The position numbers were made by a program, and so were the translations under genes. The notes below the pieces were generated by a model. That model saw only the letters and a list, made by a program, of their open reading frames with translations, had not been told where the DNA came from and ran no database searches. From Oscillospiraceae bacterium (lineage in GTDB: Bacteria; Bacillota; Clostridia; Oscillospirales; Ruminococcaceae): a stretch of DNA of 15,069 nucleotides. The stretch covers positions 1 to 15,069 of the forward strand of contig JAFTNX010000169.1 of the NCBI GenBank assembly GCA_017451665.1, given 5' to 3'. Shown here piece by piece: positions 1-4,281 of the stretch; within the stretch, counting starts at the first letter, position 1; every line of letters begins with the position of its first letter.

Positions 1-30
1 CCCTATATGGGATTTTACGTTAAAAGTCTT

Positions 31-79
31 TGGAAGGGGGTTCGGGGGACAACCTTTCTTCAGAAAGGTTTCTCCCCGA
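31..79. repeat. Long imperfect palindrome downstream of pyk
   Basis: The arms at 42-58 and 63-79 pair through eight perfect inner base pairs (AACCTTTC / GAAAGGTT) around a TTCA loop, a two-base mismatch, then an outer G-rich/C-rich stem including one G-T wobble. A purine-rich tract (TGGAAGGGGG) precedes the left arm on the plus strand. No T-run follows on either strand, so it is a poor intrinsic terminator. The layout (G-rich lead-in, strong stem, C-rich closure) looks like dispersed intergenic palindromes I recall from gut Clostridia, but that is an impression from memory. Confidence 0.5.
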
Positions 80-111
80 TAAATTCATATAATATACTTC
101 TATATGGCTAC

Positions 112-136
112 CTACCTTAAGGTAGTGAGTTTTGTT
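112..136 (+). terminator. Possible weak terminator hairpin (plus-strand direction)
   Basis: A perfect 14-base palindrome (CTACCTTAAGGTAG, 112-125) is followed on the plus strand by TGAG and a T-rich tract (TTTTGTTTTTG). The stem is only five base pairs with a TTAA loop. It could end a plus-strand gene lying left of the window, or be a protein-binding palindrome. The evidence is weak. Confidence 0.25.
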
Positions 137-167
137 TTTGTCAAATAAAATGCGAGGGGAAGAGGGT

Positions 168-183
168 CCAGCGTCTACGCTGG
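168..183 (-). terminator. Hairpin abutting the pyk stop codon
   Basis: CCAGCGT / ACGCTGG form a seven-base-pair inverted repeat with a two-base centre, starting one base after the pyk stop codon. On the minus strand the hairpin is followed by a pyrimidine-rich tail (ACCCTCTTCCCCTC), not a true U-run. It could stabilise or help end the pyk transcript, but it is not a canonical intrinsic terminator. Confidence 0.35.
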
Positions 184-1605
184 TTAGTCTACTACCTGTA
201 CCTTTAAAAGATTTGTAGCACCAGGTACACCGAGAGGAACGCCTGCTGTGAGGACTACCAAATCCCCGTGCTTTACATAACCATACTTGACTGCACGCTC
301 AACTGCGTGATTTAAAAGGTCGTCGGTGTTTTCCTGTTCGTCAACAATTCCAGGGAGAACGCCCCAGCTCATATTAAGCTGACGACAAGCAGTTTCATCT
401 GTTGAAAAGCCAACAATCGGACAGTTAGGGCGATATTTTGAAATCATTCTCGCAGTTTTACCTGTCTTTGTAACTGTGATAATTGCAGCTGCGTCAAGGT
501 CGTGTGCAGTTGTAACTGTTGCGTGGGAAATAGCATCTGTAATTGAAATGCTTGAAACTTCCCCTGCCTTTTCAAAACGTGCAACGTAATTTATGTCCTT
601 TTCTGTGGTGCTTGCTATAAGCGCCATTGTTTTTACAGCTTCAACAGGATAATCACCTGCTGCAGTTTCCCCTGAAAGCATAATTGCAGATGTGCCGTCA
701 TAAATTGCGTTTGCAACGTCAGTAATTTCTGCTCTTGTAGGGCGTGAATTTTTAATCATAGATTCCAGCATCTGTGTAGCAGTAATAACCTGCTTTCCTG
801 CTCTGTAACCCTTTTTGATAAGCTCTTTCTGAATTGCAGGAATCTGTTCAAATGGGATTTCAACACCCATATCCCCTCTTGCAATCATAATTCCGTCAGC
901 AGCTTCGAGAATTTCATCGATGTTTTCAACGCCCTCGCTGTTTTCGATTTTAGCAATAATTCTCGGATTATACCAGCCAAAACTCTTTGTGAGCTTTCTT
1001 AAATAATTTATGTCGGCAGCACTTCTTACAAAGGATGCTGCGATAAAGTCAAAACCGATTTTTGCGCCAAATTCAAGGTCATTCATATCAGCGTCGCTGA
1101 TGTATGGCATTGAAAGTTTTGCACCAGGAATGTTAATTCCCTTGTTGTTTGAAAGTACGCCACCTCTTATAACCTTACAGATTACGTCAGTTCCTGTGAT
1201 TTTTTCTGCAATCATTTCAATTGCGCCGTCGTTAATAAGAATGTGAGTTCCCAGAGAAATGTCCTTAGGGAGATTTTCAAAAGTAACTGAACAGATTTCG
1301 TTAGTTCCCTCAACGTCATTTATTGTAAGAGTGTAGGTATCCCCATCGTGAATTTCAACAGGCTTGTTGTCCTTGAATTTTTTAAGACGGATTTCAGGGC
1401 CTCTTGTGTCCATAAGTGTAGCAATAGGCAAAGCAAGTTCTTCGCGAAGTCTTACAATCTGCTCAAAACGAGCCTTGTGAGTTTCGTGTTCTCCGTGTGA
1501 AAAATTAAAACGTGCGACATTCATACCCGCCTTCATAAGCTGGCGCATTACGTCATCGTTGTCAGTAGAAGGTCCTATTGTGCAGACAATTTTGGTTTTT
1601 CTCAT
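184..1605 (-). CDS. pyk: Pyruvate kinase
   Basis: This cytoplasmic glycolytic enzyme transfers phosphate from phosphoenolpyruvate to ADP, giving pyruvate and ATP. The 473 residues cover the full barrel and C-terminal domains. Visible motifs are ARFNFSHG (31-38), the nucleotide-site segment DTRGPEIR (66-73), the signature IIAKIEN with catalytic Lys219, the metal-site region IARGDMGVEIP (241-251) and TATQMLESM (275-283). Glu71 in GPEIR is the residue associated with K+-dependent enzymes in this family (established knowledge applied to this sequence). It lacks the extra C-terminal PEP-utiliser domain of Bacillus-type enzymes, so its length matches the E. coli type. AAAGGAT precedes the ATG. It has its own promoter and is separated from flagellin by a terminator, so it is not part of the flagellar operon. 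Confidence 0.98.
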   Translation of the reverse strand: MRKTKIVCTIGPSTDNDDVMRQLMKAGMNVARFNFSHGEHETHKARFEQIVRLREELALPIATLMDTRGPEIRLKKFKDNKPVEIHDGDTYTLTINDVEGTNEICSVTFENLPKDISLGTHILINDGAIEMIAEKITGTDVICKVIRGGVLSNNKGINIPGAKLSMPYISDADMNDLEFGAKIGFDFIAASFVRSAADINYLRKLTKSFGWYNPRIIAKIENSEGVENIDEILEAADGIMIARGDMGVEIPFEQIPAIQKELIKKGYRAGKQVITATQMLESMIKNSRPTRAEITDVANAIYDGTSAIMLSGETAAGDYPVEAVKTMALIASTTEKDINYVARFEKAGEVSSISITDAISHATVTTAHDLDAAAIITVTKTGKTARMISKYRPNCPIVGFSTDETACRQLNMSWGVLPGIVDEQENTDDLLNHAVERAVKYGYVKHGDLVVLTAGVPLGVPGATNLLKVQVVD

Positions 1606-1644
1606 ATATATTAAATCCTTTCACAAAAATCATTTATCATATAT

Positions 1645-1673
1645 ATTATACTACCAAAACTATAATAAATCAA
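1645..1673 (-). promoter_or_regulatory. Sigma-A promoter of pyk
   Basis: On the minus strand a -35 box TTGATT (1668-1673) and a consensus -10 box TATAAT (1645-1650) are separated by exactly 17 bases. The promoter lies about 40 bases upstream of the pyk ATG in an AT-rich spacer with no competing signal. It points into pyk only. Confidence 0.85.
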
Positions 1674-1692
1674 TGATTTTACAATGATTTTA
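1671..1692. repeat. Tandem 11-bp direct repeat at the pyk promoter
   Basis: CAATGATTTTA occurs twice head-to-tail (1671-1681 and 1682-1692), overlapping the upstream edge of the pyk -35 box. The period of 11 is about one helical turn, so two copies would face the same side of DNA. It could be an operator or activator site, or simply an AT-rich duplication. Confidence 0.6.
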
Positions 1693-1711
1693 CCCAAAAT
1701 AAAAAAAGCAT

Positions 1712-1745
1712 AAAAAAAGAGCAACTCTAATGAGTTGCCCTTTTT
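1712..1745. terminator. Bidirectional intrinsic terminator of flagellin
   Basis: GCAACTC (1721-1727) and GAGTTGC (1732-1738) form a perfect seven-base-pair stem with a TAAT loop. The stem is flanked by AAAAAAA on the left and CTTTTT on the right, so either strand gives a hairpin followed by a U-run. It lies about 60 bases past the flagellin stop and ends that minus-strand transcript ahead of the pyk promoter. A smaller hairpin (CTTAAA / TTTAAG, 1774-1788) sits between the stop codon and the terminator. Confidence 0.9.
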
Positions 1746-1799
1746 ATTCTAATGTTTGCGTTTACACTAACAACTTAAACTCTTTAAGCAATCAACTGA

Positions 1800-2999
1800 T
1801 TACTGGAGAAGCTGGAGAACGCCCTGTGGCTGCTGGTTAGCCTGTGCGAGCATAGCCTGAGCTGCCTGAGTAAGAACGTTACCCTGTGTGTACTGCATCA
1901 TTGTCTTAGCCATGTCTGTATCACGGATACGGCTGTTAGCTGAGCTCATGTTTTCTGAAGCAGTATTGAGGTTGTTGATTGTGTATTCAAGTCTGTTCTG
2001 CATAGCACCGAGGTCTGCTCTCTGTGCTGATACTGTGTTGATAACGTCTCTGAGAGCTGAAACAGATTCAGAAGCCTTATCCTGATTTGAAATGTTAACT
2101 GTGAGAGCACCTGCTGCTACTGAGTCATTATTTGTTTCTGTCAAACCAGCATCTGAAAGTCCGCTAAAGAGCTGAGCTGTTCTGAAATCTCTTACTGAAA
2201 CTACAAGCTTATCAGCTGCTGCTGATGTTTCACCAATCTGAAGCTTAAGTCCGCCAGTTGAACCTTCAACGTTAGCTGCTGTCATATCAGCATTAAAGAG
2301 CTTCTTGCCTGCGTTAGCAGCGTCTACTGTAGCGTCTACGAACTGGTCAGCCTTGAAAAGTGTTTCTGTAGGAGCTGCATCGTCCTCTGCGAGAGTAACC
2401 TTTGTACCGTCAGCCTTGTAGTAGTCGCCTGCTTCACCAGCAGCAACTGTATCACCAGTGAATTCAGCTGCTGTTGCAGTATCGCTGAGCATCTTAAGGC
2501 CATCAATGTCTTCGTCTGTGAACTTCTTAGCGAGGTCGCCGTTCATAATCTTGTTATTGTTGAAGTTAGCTGTTTCAGCGATTCTGTCGATTTCAGCTGA
2601 GAGCTGGTCCATTTCAGCCTGAAGTGCCTTACGGTCTGTAGCTGCGTTAGCATAAGTTTCAGCTTCTGCTCCGCCTTCTACTGTTTCGTATGTGCCGTTA
2701 GCTGACTTTTCTGCGAGTTCAACCATTCTGTTGAGCATATCGTGTACTTCGCCCATGTAACCTTCAGCTGTCTGGATGAGTGAGATACCATCCTGTGCGT
2801 TAGCTGATGCTGTGTCGAGAGCCTTAATCTGAGCCTTCATCTTTTCGCTGATTGCGAGACCTGAAGCGTCGTCAGCTGCTCTGTTGATTCTGAAACCTGA
2901 AGAAAGCTTTTCAAGGTTCTTAGAAACTGAAGAATTGTTCTTATAAAGATTGTTGTTTGCGTTAATGCCCATTGCATTAGTTCTTACTACCATACCCAT
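1800..2999 (-). CDS. fliC: Flagellin, flagellar filament protein
   Basis: This is the filament subunit, exported through the flagellar secretion system and polymerised outside the cell. The 399-residue protein has the conserved N-terminal D0/D1 helices (1-150; landmarks LEKLSSGFRINRAADDASGL at 29-48 and a TAEG turn at 77-80) and conserved C-terminal helices from about 310 (RADLGAMQNRLEYTINNL; end QPQGVLQLLQ). The middle, about 155-305, is Ala/Thr/Asp-rich and unrelated to the conserved core, as expected for the surface-exposed variable domain. The TLR5-contact region reads RMVELAEKSANGT (91-103), keeping Arg91 and the ELA core but differing from the RELAVQ form. The ATG at 2999 is chosen over the ATG two codons later because GGAGG lies six bases upstream. 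It is a monocistronic unit with its own sigma-28-like promoter, structured leader and terminator. Confidence 0.97.
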   Translation of the reverse strand: MGMVVRTNAMGINANNNLYKNNSSVSKNLEKLSSGFRINRAADDASGLAISEKMKAQIKALDTASANAQDGISLIQTAEGYMGEVHDMLNRMVELAEKSANGTYETVEGGAEAETYANAATDRKALQAEMDQLSAEIDRIAETANFNNNKIMNGDLAKKFTDEDIDGLKMLSDTATAAEFTGDTVAAGEAGDYYKADGTKVTLAEDDAAPTETLFKADQFVDATVDAANAGKKLFNADMTAANVEGSTGGLKLQIGETSAAADKLVVSVRDFRTAQLFSGLSDAGLTETNNDSVAAGALTVNISNQDKASESVSALRDVINTVSAQRADLGAMQNRLEYTINNLNTASENMSSANSRIRDTDMAKTMMQYTQGNVLTQAAQAMLAQANQQPQGVLQLLQ

Positions 3000-3229
3000 A
3001 ATGTACCTCCATGATAATCATAATTTTGACGGAAACTCCTTTTTCCGCGGGAGCTTTGCTCCTCTTTGTTTGTTATGGTAAATCCCGATTTGTTCGGGGG
3101 TTGCCCGAAGCCCTCGGGCGAATTGTTTTGTGAAAAATCCTTTTCTTAACGGGCCCTGTCAAAAGCAGGATTTTTCTTGTTTGTAAGCTTCTTTGGAAGT
3201 TTTTTGTTTCCTTTGTGCTTACACCTTAT
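3000..3229 (-). promoter_or_regulatory. Highly structured flagellin 5' leader (candidate CsrA-type control region)
   Basis: Downstream of the candidate promoter, about 230 bases precede the flagellin ATG with no ORF of note. On the minus strand it folds into successive hairpins: a GAAAAATCC / GGATTTTTC stem (3132-3140 with 3168-3176), GCCCGA / TCGGGC (3103-3119), CCCGA / TCGGG (3084-3098), GGAGC / GCTCC (3050-3062) and CGGAAA / TTTCCG (3030-3047). The last presents AAGGAG in a six-base loop. A further GGA overlaps the Shine-Dalgarno GGAGG (3006-3010). GGA in a hairpin loop plus GGA at the ribosome site is how CsrA represses hag translation in Bacillus (established). Applying that here is inference, since neither csrA nor fliW is in the window. 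Confidence 0.55.
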
Positions 3230-3254
3230 ACATCGGTCATTTCAGAAACTTTTA
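3230..3254 (-). promoter_or_regulatory. Sigma-28 (FliA/SigD)-like promoter of flagellin
   Basis: On the minus strand TAAA (3251-3254) is followed after 13 bases by ACCGATGT (3230-3237), close to the TAAA-N15-GCCGATAA pattern of sigma-28 promoters. The spacer is about two bases short; reading the -35 as TTTA (3253-3256) restores 15. It is the only good match in the flagellin upstream region, and the matching sigma gene lies at 8061-8852. A poorer sigma-A-like alternative (TTGAAA ... TATTTA) overlaps it. Confidence 0.6.
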
Positions 3255-3279
3255 AATATACAAAATCACCAAAAGTTTC
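3245..3279. repeat. Inverted repeat spanning the flagellin -35 region
   Basis: Perfect nine-base arms GAAACTTTT (3245-3253) and AAAAGTTTC (3271-3279) are separated by 17 bases, so the arm centres lie 26 bases apart. One arm covers the -35 element of the sigma-28-like promoter. No T-run follows, so it does not look like a terminator for the upstream operon. It could be a dimeric regulator site. Confidence 0.55.
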
Positions 3280-3322
3280 AAATCCCAAGTGTAAACGTTA
3301 ACTAAAAGTGATGAATAAATTG

Positions 3323-3973
3323 TTAAGCCTTGCTATTCATAGCCAATTCTCTCTGCTTTTTAAAGAGAAAAGCACACAATCTGTCGTTGTCAGCTTCCGA
3401 CTCAAATTCAATCTCACAGCCATACTGATAGAACTTTTTAGATTCATCAATCATACGTCTTACAACAATACACTGTGCAGTAATAATTCTGTTTCCGAGA
3501 TTAAACTGAATCCAAAGTCTTGTTCCCTTTGAAAAATGCTGACGTGTTTCAATCTTAGTGCCACTAAGTGAAAGGTCCTTTATAAATACAGCCTGAACCT
3601 TAGCCTCTTCGTTCTTAGCCTCCTCAGGTGTAAATTCACCACTTGGAGAAAGCTTTGCAAACATTCCCACCTCAACTCTGAAATGGTTACGTCTTTCGTG
3701 GTCAACAATTCTCACCACGTCAACGACCTTCATTTCCTCTTCCGTTGAAGTAAGCACAAAGCCTACAAGCACTGTAAAGCCCATTTTATTATAAATGTTT
3801 ACTTTAACAGGCTGATTTACATTCAAAAGTTTAAGATAGTCGCCGTTTTTCGCTGAAATTTTTACATATTCCTCATCGATTTCGCTGATAACACCCTTTG
3901 ACAAAATCTCATTTCTCTTAGAACGGATTTCGCACAGTGATGATTTATACTCAAGGGGTATTGGTAAAAACAT
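3323..3973 (-). CDS. YcgR-like PilZ domain protein, c-di-GMP-responsive flagellar regulator
   Basis: The 216-residue protein has a YcgR-N-like beta region (about 1-90) followed by a PilZ domain (about 93-207). Both c-di-GMP-binding motifs are present: the RxxxR element in RRNHFR (Arg95/Arg99) and DLSLSG (133-138), matching [D/N]xSxxG. In family members, c-di-GMP binding lets the protein act on the motor switch or stator and slow swimming; that role here is inferred from motif and position. There is no signal peptide or membrane segment. Its ATG overlaps the stop of the upstream FlhB-domain gene by one base (TGATG), and GGAG lies eight bases upstream, so translational coupling is likely. It is the last gene of the operon, and no terminator is visible after it. 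Confidence 0.88.
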   Translation of the reverse strand: MFLPIPLEYKSSLCEIRSKRNEILSKGVISEIDEEYVKISAKNGDYLKLLNVNQPVKVNIYNKMGFTVLVGFVLTSTEEEMKVVDVVRIVDHERRNHFRVEVGMFAKLSPSGEFTPEEAKNEEAKVQAVFIKDLSLSGTKIETRQHFSKGTRLWIQFNLGNRIITAQCIVVRRMIDESKKFYQYGCEIEFESEADNDRLCAFLFKKQRELAMNSKA

Positions 3974-4281
3974 CAGTTATTCTCCTCTCTGTTATTTTTT
4001 GCACTCATTATTTCCTCTTTTAATTTACCAGACGCATTCAGCAGCGACACATATATTGCTGCCACAACCTGATAAAGCTCCGGTGGAATTGTATTTCCAA
4101 CCTCAAGCATACACATCAGTGAAGCTGCGCTGTCATCTCTATAAACAGGCACGCCGTTTTTTTCTGCAATATCAATAATTTTCTTAGCGATTTCGCCACA
4201 GCCCGATGCAACAACCACCGGAGCAGCATCCTTATCGGTATCGTATTTCAGCGCAACTGCCTTATTCTTAGATTGTAACAT
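3973..4281 (-). CDS. Stand-alone FlhB C-terminal-domain homologue (FlhX/YlqH-like)
   Basis: This 102-residue protein aligns along its length with residues 274-351 of the FlhB encoded at 10945-12015. Shared features are AVALKYD, APxVVA, the KII-I-E/-N-GV segment, and the IP-E-YQ-V region. It lacks all membrane helices and starts just past where the autocleavage motif NPTH would be, so it resembles only the cleaved FlhB-CC fragment. Such FlhX/YlqH proteins are known in Firmicutes and some other bacteria and may substitute for or compete with FlhB-CC in the substrate-specificity switch. GGAGG lies ten bases before the ATG, inside the end of the upstream gene, with which it overlaps by 14 bases. 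Its partner upstream is FliK-like, matching a ylqG-ylqH arrangement. Confidence 0.88.
   Translation of the reverse strand: MLQSKNKAVALKYDTDKDAAPVVVASGCGEIAKKIIDIAEKNGVPVYRDDSAASLMCMLEVGNTIPPELYQVVAAIYVSLLNASGKLKEEIMSAKNNREENN

Noticed and set aside
1759..3297. A 10-bp inverted pair (CGTTTACACT at 1759-1768, AGTGTAAACG at 3288-3297) flanking the flagellin gene, as if a mobile-cassette or inversion boundary
   Set aside because: Ten-base matches are expected by chance in a window this size, there is no recombinase gene, and the promoter and terminator lie within the unit in the normal arrangement.
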